A stretch of 64,000 bases of DNA from Lewinellaceae bacterium (GTDB lineage Bacteria; Bacteroidota; Bacteroidia; Chitinophagales; Saprospiraceae), in contig JADJRC010000047.1 of the NCBI GenBank assembly GCA_016712415.1, positions 103,009-167,008 of the forward strand, written 5' to 3'. Every line of letters begins with the position of its first letter. Positions within the stretch are counted from its first letter, which is position 1. The position numbers and the translations under genes were made by a program. This document shows positions 55,941 to 63,998 of this stretch, piece after piece. A model generated the notes under the pieces. It was not told the DNA's origin, did not search any database, and was given only the letters and a program-made list of their open reading frames with translations.

Positions 55941-56670
55941 TCGTCGCCGGGTACTCTAGGTGTAATTTTTCCAGGGCCTCAACGATTGTTTTGGCAATGA
56001 AATAGTCGCGGTACCAGCGCCGGTCTACCGGGCAGATATGCCAGGGGATGCTGCTGTTGTTGATCGCGTATTCATAGGCCTCCATGTACTTGTCCCACAG
56101 TTTGCGCTCCTCCCAGTCGCCGGGGTTGTGCTTCCAGTATTTTTCCGGGTCGTCGGTACGCTGGCGCAACTGCACCTCCTGTTCATCTTTGGAAATGTGC
56201 ATGTAGAACTTGAAGATTTGCGTGTTGTTGTCGAACGCCAGGAGTTCTTCAAATGCATTGATGGCGCGCATGCGTTGTTCCACACGTTTTTCGTCGATCC
56301 AGCCGTGTACACGCTGGATCAGGATGTCTTCATAGTGGCTGCGGTTGAAAATGGCGATCATGCCCTTTTCCGGCGCTACCTTGTGTATCCGCCACAGAAA
56401 ATCGTGGGCGAACTCCTCTTCCGTCGGTTTTTTGAACGCGTGATAGGTCATGCCGGTGATGCGACAATTGTCGAACACCTTGTGCGCAGCGCCGTCTTTT
56501 CCGCTGGCGTCCATACCCTGCAGCACGACCAGCACGGCGTGCTTTTTCTCCGCATACAAGCGTTCCTGGAGGTCGCCGAGCCGCTTGACGAGGTCTTCGG
56601 TTTCATTCTTGATGTCTTTTTCGCGGACATTATCCGGCGCGTCGGTGGATATTTTCGACAATTTGATCAT
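55930..56670 (-). CDS. ppk2: Polyphosphate kinase 2 (PPK2) family protein
   Basis: 246 aa from the ATG at 56670. Walker A GMDASGKDG at 52-60, Walker-B/lid region IFNRSHYEDILIQRVHG, and the DWEERKLWDKYMEAYEYAI segment of the family. PPK2 enzymes transfer phosphate between polyphosphate and nucleotides; which nucleotide cannot be told from sequence. It starts 2 bases after the DUF58 gene stop, so both share a promoter at 57637-57644. It converges with the barrel gene, overlapping it by 11 bases. Confidence 0.9.
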   Translation of the reverse strand: MIKLSKISTDAPDNVREKDIKNETEDLVKRLGDLQERLYAEKKHAVLVVLQGMDASGKDGAAHKVFDNCRITGMTYHAFKKPTEEEFAHDFLWRIHKVAPEKGMIAIFNRSHYEDILIQRVHGWIDEKRVEQRMRAINAFEELLAFDNNTQIFKFYMHISKDEQEVQLRQRTDDPEKYWKHNPGDWEERKLWDKYMEAYEYAINNSSIPWHICPVDRRWYRDYFIAKTIVEALEKLHLEYPATIKS

Positions 56671-56672
56671 AA

Positions 56673-57611
56673 TCAGCCCATTTTTGCGCGTTTCACCATC
56701 CAGGTCTGGAGAATCTGGTGAAACCCTTTGTTGATATCGGCTTCCACGAAGTCGATCTTGAATTGCAGGCACTTCATTTTCAACTGCTCCGTAAACGCCG
56801 CCACCTGTTTGATGTAGTATTCCTTTACCTGGTTGGGCTGGAGCCTGACCTGCTCGCCGCTTTCCATATCCACAAAAACATAGGGCCTGTTCTCAAATTC
56901 AAAGTCGAGTTCCTTGCTTTTATCGGTGACGTGAAACAGGATGACCTCGTGTTTGGCGTAGCGCAAGTGCTGGAGCGCGGCAAAAAGTTCTTCCGCCTTG
57001 TCCGGCTGCTCCATCACATCGGTAAAGATTACCACCAGCGAGCGTTTGTGGATCGCATCGGCTACCTGGTGCAGGCTGGCGGCTAGATTGGTGGAGCGGT
57101 TCAGTTGCGGGTTTTCGATCTGCTGGATCAGGTACGACAGCAGGAGCCGGTAATGCACCGTGCTTGATTTGGCGCCTGTGCTGACCTGTATGGCATCGTC
57201 GAACAGGGTGAGGCCGAAGGCGTCGCGCTGGCGTTTGAGGGCGTTCATGAGCACCGCAGCCGACTGTGCGGCAAAGCAGAACTTGTTTTTATACTTGAAC
57301 TTGTCGGGCTGCTTCTCGTCCCAGGGGTAATACATGGTTGAAGAGGCATCCACCACGATCTGGCAGCGCAGATTCGTTTCCTCTTCAAACTTCTTGACAA
57401 ACATCTTGTCGGTACGTCCGTACACCTTCCAGTCGATATTGCGGGTGCTTTCGCCGGCGTTGTAGAGGCGGTGTTCGGCAAATTCGACCGAAAAGCCGTG
57501 AAAAGGGCTGCGGTGCAGTCCGACGATAAAACCTTCCACGACCTGCTGGGCAAGTAATTCGAGGTTGCTGCCGAGGGCACGGATATCCTGACGCTCAAAA
57601 ATTTCTGACAT
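56673..57611 (-). CDS. DUF58 domain protein
   Basis: 312 aa from the ATG at 57611; the longer open frame runs into repeats. The DUF58 motif HRSPFHGFSVEFAEHRLYN and RNIDWKVYGRTDKMFVKKFE (the D-W-K-x-x-R-T block) is clear. It is followed by a vWA-like part with VDASSTMYY and SLVVIFTDVMEQ. DUF58 proteins usually partner with MoxR AAA ATPases, which are absent here; the partner instead is PPK2, 2 bases downstream. Function unknown. Confidence 0.88.
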   Translation of the reverse strand: MSEIFERQDIRALGSNLELLAQQVVEGFIVGLHRSPFHGFSVEFAEHRLYNAGESTRNIDWKVYGRTDKMFVKKFEEETNLRCQIVVDASSTMYYPWDEKQPDKFKYKNKFCFAAQSAAVLMNALKRQRDAFGLTLFDDAIQVSTGAKSSTVHYRLLLSYLIQQIENPQLNRSTNLAASLHQVADAIHKRSLVVIFTDVMEQPDKAEELFAALQHLRYAKHEVILFHVTDKSKELDFEFENRPYVFVDMESGEQVRLQPNQVKEYYIKQVAAFTEQLKMKCLQFKIDFVEADINKGFHQILQTWMVKRAKMG

Positions 57612-57636
57612 GCGGTTCTGGTAATGTTCTAAACGA

Positions 57637-57644
57637 CAAAAGTA
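57637..57644 (-). promoter_or_regulatory. -7 box (TACTTTTG) of the DUF58-ppk2 operon
   Basis: Minus-strand match to TAnnTTTG, 26 nt before the DUF58 ATG. Confidence 0.4.
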
Positions 57645-57682
57645 TGAATACCCGGTGAAACGCTTGATGTTATCCCTGCATT

Positions 57683-58165
57683 TATACGGGGGGAAAGTTT
57701 GCGGCGCTGCCCGCCCGCGATTCGGACGGGTGTTTACAACATGACAAGGGAACGTCGGTGCATTTGTCAAGATCAACGCGGGTTTGTGGCAAGGGCAACG
57801 TGTGTTCGTCAAAGTTAACGTGAGTTTGTCATGTTGTAAACACCTGTCCGCTATACGGTAAGAAAGTTTGCGGCGCTGCCCGCCCGCGATCCGGACGGGT
57901 GTTTACAACATGACAAGGGAACGTCGGTGCATTTGTCAAGGTCAACGTGGGTTTATCAAGGTCAACGTGGGTTTGTCATGTTGTAAAGTTGGTTTACTCA
58001 CCCGTCCGCTATACGGGGGAAAGTTTGGGCGGCCCGCCCGCGATTCGGACGGGTGTTTTCAACATGACAAGGCGTCTAAACGTCGGGCTTTGTCAAGGTC
58101 AACGTGGGTTTGTCGTTGTAAACATAGGGGGAAAGTTGGCGATGGACGAAACGTCGGTGCATTGT
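57683..58165. repeat. Degenerate ~110-170 bp tandem repeats with internal palindromes
   Basis: Three and a half units begin TATACGG..GAAAGTTTG at 57683, 57852, 58010 and 58122. Each contains GCCCGCCCGCGATTCGGACG, GGTGTTTACAACATGACAAG, GGAACGTCGGTGCATTTGTC and copies of AAGGTCAACGTGGGTTTGTC. The pair ACAACATGACAA / TTGTCATGTTGT is inverted, so each unit can form a hairpin. No gene fits here; the forward open frame across it is a repeat artefact. Confidence 0.85.
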
Positions 58166-58166
58166 C

Positions 58167-58209
58167 AAATAAAAGAAATTGCCATGCCCCGGCAAAGAGA
58201 CATGGCAAT
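58167..58209 (-). terminator. Terminator of the small membrane protein gene
   Basis: ATTGCCATG / CATGGCAAT stem (9 bp), followed on the minus strand by TTTCTTTTATTT. It lies 24 bases downstream of the 47-aa ORF's stop. Confidence 0.65.
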
Positions 58210-58233
58210 CCATACGTTATATTTGAAGCCCGA

Positions 58234-58377
58234 TCAGGGACGGTTGGTCTGCATTTCTGTTGTATCGGGCGTGGTCTGCTTCGCGGGAACGATCTGCTGG
58301 TAGACCATGTACAAAAGGCCCAGATGGAACAGCAGGATGCAGAGGGTGGCAATGGATTTGTTACTTTTCTCTTTCAT
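58234..58377 (-). CDS. Small single-pass membrane protein, 47 aa
   Basis: ATG at 58377, TGA at 58236-58234. Basic N-terminus MKEKSNKS, one helix (IATLCILLFHLGLLYMVY), then a Thr/Pro-rich polar tail ending TNRP. A perfect stem with a T-run follows 24 bases downstream on the same strand, which supports a real transcription unit. No homologue was recognised and no function is proposed. It is divergent from mgsA. Confidence 0.55.
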   Translation of the reverse strand: MKEKSNKSIATLCILLFHLGLLYMVYQQIVPAKQTTPDTTEMQTNRP

Positions 58378-58500
58378 AGTAGTTTTGACCGCAGGTTTTC
58401 AAAAGCGGCTCAAGTGTTAAAACAAAAGACATACCAGTTTTTTCACATAATGATATAAAACTGATAATCAATATCTTACAAAGAACGAAACACGAAAATT

Positions 58501-59001
58501 ATGAGCAAATCTGAACCGGACAGCATTCCGTTCCGCACCCTGCGCCCCCGAAAACGCATCGCATTGGTGGCGCACGATCACAAAAAAGACGACCTGATGG
58601 ACTGGGCCGTGTACAACCGCCACGCGCTTTCGTCACATGAATTATATGCCACCGGAACCACCGGATTGCTGCTCGAAAAAACACTTGATCTGCCCGTCAA
58701 GCGCCTGCTCAGCGGTCCGCTCGGCGGCGACCAGCAGATCGGTTCGCTCATCGCTACCGGCGAAATCGACGTGCTGATTTTTTTCTGGGACCCCATGGAA
58801 GCCCAGCCCCACGACCCCGACATCAAGGCCCTGCTCCGCCTCGGTGTGGTATGGAACATCCCCATCGCCTGCGACCGCTCGACGGCTGATTTCCTGCTCA
58901 CATCGCCGCTGATGCAGCAATCCTACGACGCCCTGCTCACCGATTACTCGGAATACCAGCAACGCCTCAAAAGCCGGATCGCGAAACTGCCTAAACATTA
59001 A
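58501..59001 (+). CDS. mgsA: Methylglyoxal synthase
   Basis: 166 aa. Converts dihydroxyacetone phosphate to methylglyoxal and phosphate. Motifs: IALVAHDHKKDDLMDWAVYN near 20-39, LYATGTTGLLLEK, SGPLGGDQQIGSLI, FFWDPMEAQPHDPDIKALLR (with the conserved Asp) and IPIACDRSTADFLL. The length is standard. It acts on the product of GlpD, so it may vent excess triose phosphate when glycerol is used. CTGCG repeats follow about 30 bases after the stop. Confidence 0.96.
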   Translation: MSKSEPDSIPFRTLRPRKRIALVAHDHKKDDLMDWAVYNRHALSSHELYATGTTGLLLEKTLDLPVKRLLSGPLGGDQQIGSLIATGEIDVLIFFWDPMEAQPHDPDIKALLRLGVVWNIPIACDRSTADFLLTSPLMQQSYDALLTDYSEYQQRLKSRIAKLPKH

Positions 59002-59030
59002 TAAGTGGGGAAGGCGCTGTGTAAGAGGGG

Positions 59031-59272
59031 GCTTCCCGCAGAATCAGAGGGGGTTTCCCGCAGAATCAGAGGGGGTTTCCCGCAGATTGGCGCAGAAAAA
59101 TTTCGCAGATCGACGCAGATTATTTTCTCTGACTCTGCGAAAATCCGCGTATTTTTTCTGCGCCAATCTGCGGGAAACCCCCTCTGATTCTGCGAAAATC
59201 CGCGTATTTTTTCTGCGCCAATCTGCGGGAAACCCCTCTGACGTTGCGAAAATCCGCGGGAAACCTCCACCC
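59031..59272. repeat. CTGCG repeats, third locus
   Basis: Two TTCCCGCAGAATCAGAGGGGG units, then TTCCCGCAGATTGGCGCAGAA and CGCAGATCGACGCAGATT in one orientation, followed by at least three inverted units (GCGAAAATCCGCG, TTTTTTCTGCGCCAATCTGCG, GGAAACCCC[C]TCTGA). The two halves can pair into a long cruciform. It lies between mgsA and the response regulator gene and ends about 10 bases before the latter's ATG. Confidence 0.88.
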
Positions 59273-59281
59273 GAAACCCAT

Positions 59282-59995
59282 ATGTATACCTGTTACATCA
59301 TCGACGACGAACCCATTGCTATCGAGATCATCAGCACCTATCTCCAGCGGCTCGAAGGCTTTTCGGTTCAAGGCGCCTTCACCAACCCGGTGAAAGCCTT
59401 TGAAGCGTTGCAGCAACAGCCTGTCGACCTGATTTTTCTCGATATCCAGATGCCGGGGCTGACCGGACTGGAGTTCCTGCGCGCCTTGCCGGCCAAACCC
59501 GCCGTAATCCTCACCACGGCATACCGCGAATTCGCGCTGGAGGGGTTCGAACTTGACGTGCTGGACTACCTGCTCAAGCCCGTGCCTTTTGAGCGTTTTC
59601 TCAAGGCCGTCGGCAAGTTTAGGGCACAGGCAGCACGGGCCGACTCCCCTACCCTGCTTCCTATCCTGGCATCCGATGTTGAAGCGCCGCACCTGTTCGT
59701 CCGCGCCGACCGCAAAAATGTGAAGGTGCTGCTCGACGACATCCTGTACCTGGAAAGCCTGAAAGATTACGTGCGCATCGCCACGCCGGCAGGAAAGATC
59801 ACTACCAAGGAAACCATCGGCCACTTCGAGGAAATACTGCCCGGCGACCGCTTCCTGCGTGTGCACCGCTCGTTCATCGTGGCAAAGGACAAAATCACCG
59901 CACATTCCGCCGACGGACTGGAAATCGGTAAAACGCCGATACCCGTGGGACGGATGTACAAGATGGCTGTGGATAAGGCGGTGTTGGGGAAATAG
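59282..59995 (+). CDS. LytTR-family response regulator
   Basis: 237 aa from the ATG at 59282; the longer frame runs into the repeat. N-terminal receiver domain with IIDDE at 6-10, phospho-acceptor Asp54 in IFLDIQMPG and LLKPVPFERFL. From about 135 a LytTR DNA-binding domain: HLFVRADRKNVKVLLDDILY, LESLKDYVRIAT and FLRVHRSFIVAKDKI. The cognate kinase (usually 5TM or LytS-like) is not adjacent. The CTGCG cruciform occupies its promoter region. Confidence 0.93.
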   Translation: MYTCYIIDDEPIAIEIISTYLQRLEGFSVQGAFTNPVKAFEALQQQPVDLIFLDIQMPGLTGLEFLRALPAKPAVILTTAYREFALEGFELDVLDYLLKPVPFERFLKAVGKFRAQAARADSPTLLPILASDVEAPHLFVRADRKNVKVLLDDILYLESLKDYVRIATPAGKITTKETIGHFEEILPGDRFLRVHRSFIVAKDKITAHSADGLEIGKTPIPVGRMYKMAVDKAVLGK

Positions 59996-60084
59996 CACGC
60001 ACGGTATTGGAATCTAATAATTGCCGTTATATCATTCGATAAAGTTGTCCAAAACACTTAAATTTGCTTCACTCTTTGTCACCA

Positions 60085-60366
60085 ACGCTATTTGTTTTAT
60101 GCAAATACCAATATTATCATTTTCTGGCTCAAAGACCGCTACGGTATATCTCAAAAATTAAAGAGATTGGTCCTTCAAATTGTTTTGTATCTGAAGTCAG
60201 CGTAGCCGAATTGCGCTTCGGTGTAGAATGCTCAGAACCGGACCTATTGGATGAAAAGCGTAATAGGTGCAACTGCGATACAAGAGGGCATGAAAATGGT
60301 CTCCAACAATATCCGGCATTTATCCAAAATGAAAGGTATAGACATCGAAGATTGGACTCAACGCTG
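60085..60366 (+). pseudogene. Degraded VapC-type PIN-domain toxin
   Basis: Fragments of one PIN-domain protein appear in three frames. First NTNIIIFWLKDRYGIS (active-site DTN/ANTN region), then IGPSNCFVSEVSVAELRFGV with the second acidic site, then, after an internal deletion, IGATAIQEGMKMVSNNIRHL with SKMKGIDIEDWTQ and a TGA at 60364-60366. Several indels and loss of the central acidic region mean it cannot make a working ribonuclease. No vapB antitoxin is seen upstream. The namZ start lies 10 bases downstream. Confidence 0.7.
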
Positions 60367-60376
60367 ACCCTCCTGT

Positions 60377-61563
60377 ATGCCTACCGCCACCGGCCTCGAC
60401 CGCTTACTCGCCGACCCTTCCCTGCAACAAAAATGCAAGGGCAATATCGCCTATCTCTGCCATAACGCTTCGGTGGACCGCCGTGGCAGGGAAGGACTCG
60501 CCCTGCTGAAAAACCTGTTCGGCGCGCGCCTGAAAGCCGTTTTTTCCCCACAGCATGGCCTGTTTGCCGAAGCCCAGGACAACATGATCGAATCCGGTCA
60601 TTTTATCCATCCCTATTTCGGGATACCCGTGCACAGCCTGTACTCCGAGACCCGCTCCCCCACCCCGGCCATGCTCGACGGGATCGATTGCGTGATCGCC
60701 GACCTGCAGGACGTCGGCTGCCGGGCCTATACCTTTATGTACACCCTGACCCTCCTGCTCGAAGCCTGCGGCAAACGGGATATCCCGGTCGTCGTGCTCG
60801 ACCGCCCCAATCCCGTCAACGGCGTGGATGTGGAAGGCAATGTGCTCGACCCTGCGTTCCAATCGTTTATCGGACGGCACCCCCTGCCCATGCGCCACGG
60901 CCTGACCATCGGCGAGATCGCGCGTTTGGCGGTGACACACTGGGGCATTGATGGTGCGCTGGAGGTAATTCCGATGCACAACTGGCGCCGCGACATGTAT
61001 TTCGGCGACACCGGACTGCCCTGGGCCTACCCTTCGCCCAACATGCCGCACCCCGACACGGCACTGGTATTTCCCGCCACCGTATTGCTGGAAGGCACAA
61101 ACCTGTCGGAAGGCCGCGGCACGACCCGCCCTTTCGAGATATTCGGTCACCCCGACCTGGCGCCACACGCCGTATTGCCGCAACTGGAACAGGCTTTTCA
61201 GGAATATAGACTGGAAGGCTTTACGCTTCGGCCACTCTACTTCCAGCCGACCTTCGACAAACACCAGGGCCGCACCTGCGGCGGGTATCAAATCCATGTG
61301 ACCGACCGCGCCTGTTCCGGCCCTGGCGGACCGGTCAGGTGCTGCTGCGCGAACTGTACCGCCACCTTGGCGCCGCGTTCCGATGGCGGCAGCCGCCTTT
61401 TGAATACGAGGAAATTATTTTGCCGATTGATTTGCTGAATGGCACGGACCAGTTGCGGCACTGGGTGGAAGTACTGGGCAGTCGGACGGAACTGGAGGCA
61501 TTGGAAAAGGAAGGGTTGGAGGCGTATTCGGAGGCGCGAGAGCGGGTGAGGATGTACAGTTAG
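60377..61563 (+). CDS. namZ: NamZ/DUF1343 family exo-beta-N-acetylmuramidase, frameshifted
   Basis: Reads in frame from MPTATGLDRLLADPSLQQKC to VTDRAC near 61312, then the C-terminal part (FRPWRTGQVLLRELYRHLGA, PFEYEEIILPIDLLNG) continues in another frame; adding one T at 61314 gives ~395 aa. Family blocks: VFSPQHGLFAEAQDNM, VHSLYSETRSPTP, DLQDVGCRAYTFMYTL, VVLDRPNPVNGVDVEGN, SPNMPHPDTALVFPAT and EGTNLSEGRGTTRPFE. NamZ removes terminal MurNAc from peptidoglycan fragments. No signal peptide is visible at the chosen start. The break is probably a sequencing indel. Confidence 0.85.
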
Positions 61564-61568
61564 GGCGA

Positions 61569-61925
61569 TTATTTTCTGACAATTAGAACAACCTGCTTAG
61601 AAAACTCCATCCAGGCGAAATCATATACATAGTGGTATAGTTTCCCCTGTGAATTGGTATAGATGCCGGTGATATATTTGAAATTAAACCCGGCGCGATC
61701 CAACACCAGTCGATCCACTTCCATCTTGTTTGTTTTCTCGCCCATGAGCATGGCCAATATTTCCCGGTTGCGGTGCAGGATATTGTCTATTTGCTCGGTT
61801 ACCGAGCGTGTTGTCCGCCGCCGGGCGGTGTTCCAGGTATTTTTACAGGAGACCGAACAGAAGCGTTTGTCAGAGCGGCCATGCAACGGTTTGTCGCATT
61901 GCAGGCAGGTTTTGGCTGTTGGCAT
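61569..61925 (-). CDS. Zinc-ribbon protein of unknown function
   Basis: 118 aa. N-terminal treble-clef/zinc-ribbon CLQC...FCSVSCKNTW with four Cys (7, 10, 23, 27), resembling DUF2116-type ribbons. A basic patch TARRRTTRS follows, then a helical part (IDNILHRNREILAMLMGEK) and a C-terminal beta-rich part. Widespread as a small gene in Bacteroidota but uncharacterised. It converges on namZ, with only five bases between. Confidence 0.6.
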   Translation of the reverse strand: MPTAKTCLQCDKPLHGRSDKRFCSVSCKNTWNTARRRTTRSVTEQIDNILHRNREILAMLMGEKTNKMEVDRLVLDRAGFNFKYITGIYTNSQGKLYHYVYDFAWMEFSKQVVLIVRK

Positions 61926-62078
61926 AAGTGCTTTAAACGTTTATTACGGCTAAATAACCGATAACGATCCGATGTAATCGTTTAGTAGCGACTAAGTTAG
62001 TAACATTCTGATTAAGTGGGTTCAATACTATTATTTTATCTTCTATTTTTGTTGCAGATCGTTCAAATTCTGTCGAGT

Positions 62079-63728
62079 ATGAATACCGAAATCATCGAAA
62101 ATGGGAAGATTTTTCTCCAAATCAATGCCTGGGAAAAAGATTGCATTACTGCTATCAAAAAACGTATAGGGAAATATTGGCACCCTGACCGGAGGTTGTG
62201 GTCAGTCCCTGATACGCCGGAAAACCGGGCTTGGGCGCAAGGCGCCGCAACAGTTCCGGCGGAAGCAGTCATACCCCAAGAATCCGCTTCGACATCTCCG
62301 GCAAACAGCCCCTGTTCTAATGCCTCTGATGAGGGCCTGAGTTGTTACTTAGCCGGTGGGCGTATATACTATAAGGTATCGAAAGGAAATACCGACCAAC
62401 GCGCTGCGATTAAGACCATCACCGGTTGCAAATGGCATTCGGATTGCAAATGGTGGTCTGTCCCGGATACTAACGATAACCGTACAGCGATACGGAACAT
62501 CCACCAAACAAAACCCGTTGATACCTACGCCCAACAACACAACAGCGTACCGACAAGCCTGCCGACAAACCCGCATCCCGGAATTTTACGGCCGGAAAGT
62601 GCTGTCGGAATCAGTCCTTGTCCAGAAAATAAGGACTTTTTGTCGCTGCACCTACCACCTGAGCTGGTACCGTTGCATCTGGCAACTGTGAAAAACATAC
62701 ATGGGCGACGGTGGAACCCAGAGCAGAAGGCATGGGAAATCCCATACACGAAATTGTCACTTCGGTTCCTCGAAAAATACTTTGAGCCTAAATTACTACA
62801 ATGGAGCTTTACTCCTTCGGAAAACATACCGGAACGATTGACGGAACCGGAAAAGATATATTCAAAACCGGGAAACGTGATACCTGCCCAATACGAGGCC
62901 GCCGTCACCGCCCTCGAACAAGTGTTGCTGCTCAAGCGGTACAGTTGGCGTACCATCAAAAGTTACAAAAATTGTTTCCGGCAATTCATCCGGCATTACG
63001 ACGACCTCATGCCCAGCCAGATCACGCGCCGCCAAATCAACGATTACCTCGCCATACTTGTCAAGGAACGAAATGTGAGCGTATCGCACCAGGGGCAGGT
63101 GATGAGTGCCATTAAGATGTTTTACGCTTCCGTGCTTGAACAAGAGGACAAAATAAGCGGCCTTTTCCAGCCCAAAAAGCCGCAAAAATTGCCCAAAGTC
63201 CTCACCGAAGAAGAAGTGAGTGCCTTGCTCAGGGCAGTAGATAATCCCAAACACCGATGTCTGCTAATGCTCATATACTCCGGTGGACTGCGCTTAGGTG
63301 AAGCAATTAACCTCCGCTTACCCGATCTTCAGCCAGAAAAGAACCGCCTGTTTGTCCGGGCGGGAAAAGGTAATAAAGACCGATGTACCATCCTTTCAGA
63401 GAAAGCATGGCAGCACCTGAAAACCTACATTGAAGTGTATAAACCAGTCGATTGGGTATTTGAAGGCGCTAATGGCGGGCAGTACAGTGAACGCAGTGTA
63501 CAGGAACTCTTCACAAAAGCCAAATTCCGCTCTATGATTAACCCCGAAGCCACTGTGCATACCCTCCGTCACTCTTTTGCCACACACTTGTTGGAAAAAG
63601 GCGTTGATTTGCGATATATCCAGGAGTTGTTGGGGCACGCCAGTACCAAAACCACGGAGATATACACGCATATCACCAAAAAAGGCTGGAATAAAATACA
63701 AAGCCCGTTGGATAGTCTGAATATTTGA
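62079..63728 (+). CDS. Tyrosine recombinase with three HARP-like N-terminal modules
   Basis: 549 aa from the ATG at 62079; a GTG at 62016 would add a hydrophobic leader and is less likely. Catalytic residues of the phage-integrase family are present: R405 (GGLRLGEA), K433 in the GKGNKDR hairpin, H494 and R497 (HTLRHSFATHL), H520 (LGHASTKTTEIY) and the nucleophile Y529. A SAM-like core-binding domain precedes (about 270-355). Unusually, residues 12-46, 97-131 and 190-224 are three copies of one module: I.G..W.P..R.WSVPDT, like the HARP domain of SMARCAL1. Two long palindromes lie downstream. Confidence 0.88.
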   Translation: MNTEIIENGKIFLQINAWEKDCITAIKKRIGKYWHPDRRLWSVPDTPENRAWAQGAATVPAEAVIPQESASTSPANSPCSNASDEGLSCYLAGGRIYYKVSKGNTDQRAAIKTITGCKWHSDCKWWSVPDTNDNRTAIRNIHQTKPVDTYAQQHNSVPTSLPTNPHPGILRPESAVGISPCPENKDFLSLHLPPELVPLHLATVKNIHGRRWNPEQKAWEIPYTKLSLRFLEKYFEPKLLQWSFTPSENIPERLTEPEKIYSKPGNVIPAQYEAAVTALEQVLLLKRYSWRTIKSYKNCFRQFIRHYDDLMPSQITRRQINDYLAILVKERNVSVSHQGQVMSAIKMFYASVLEQEDKISGLFQPKKPQKLPKVLTEEEVSALLRAVDNPKHRCLLMLIYSGGLRLGEAINLRLPDLQPEKNRLFVRAGKGNKDRCTILSEKAWQHLKTYIEVYKPVDWVFEGANGGQYSERSVQELFTKAKFRSMINPEATVHTLRHSFATHLLEKGVDLRYIQELLGHASTKTTEIYTHITKKGWNKIQSPLDSLNI

Positions 63729-63822
63729 CTTAAAGGCAAAATATATTTGGCAAATCAGGGTCTGCTATTTATATTTGCTGCCTGCAACCTATCCCAAATG
63801 GTTTTCTACTCAATACCTAATG

Positions 63823-63881
63823 AACGATGCCCCCTGATGGCATACCCGAATTGTCGGATTGCGCCATCAGGGGGCATCGTT
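63823..63881. repeat. Perfect 19-bp inverted repeat after the recombinase
   Basis: AACGATGCCCCCTGATGGC at 63823-63841 and its exact complement at 63863-63881, separated by 21 bases. It could terminate the recombinase transcript, but there is no good T-run; a recombination or structural site is also possible. Confidence 0.8.
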
Positions 63882-63893
63882 TGTATAGGCTAC

Positions 63894-63998
63894 TTACCCG
63901 CAATGGACGACTAAGTAAAAAGGCGCAATGCGGGATAAGTGACTAAAAGGGGGCAATCACGCAATGCGGGTTTTGGGATAGTCGTCCGTTGCGGGTAA
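63894..63998. repeat. 105-bp palindromic element at the window edge
   Basis: Arms TTACCCGCAATGGACGACTA (63894-63913) and TAGTCGTCCGTTGCGGGTAA (63979-63998) pair with one mismatch. The interior holds two direct copies of CGCAATGCGGG (63924-63934 and 63960-63970). The layout, long imperfect palindrome with a structured loop, recalls attC-like folded recombination sites. It continues to the end of the window, so an array may follow. Confidence 0.7.

Noticed and set aside
57868..58458. Forward open frame of 196 codons
   Set aside because: It lies in the degenerate tandem repeat region and overlaps the better-supported small minus-strand gene.
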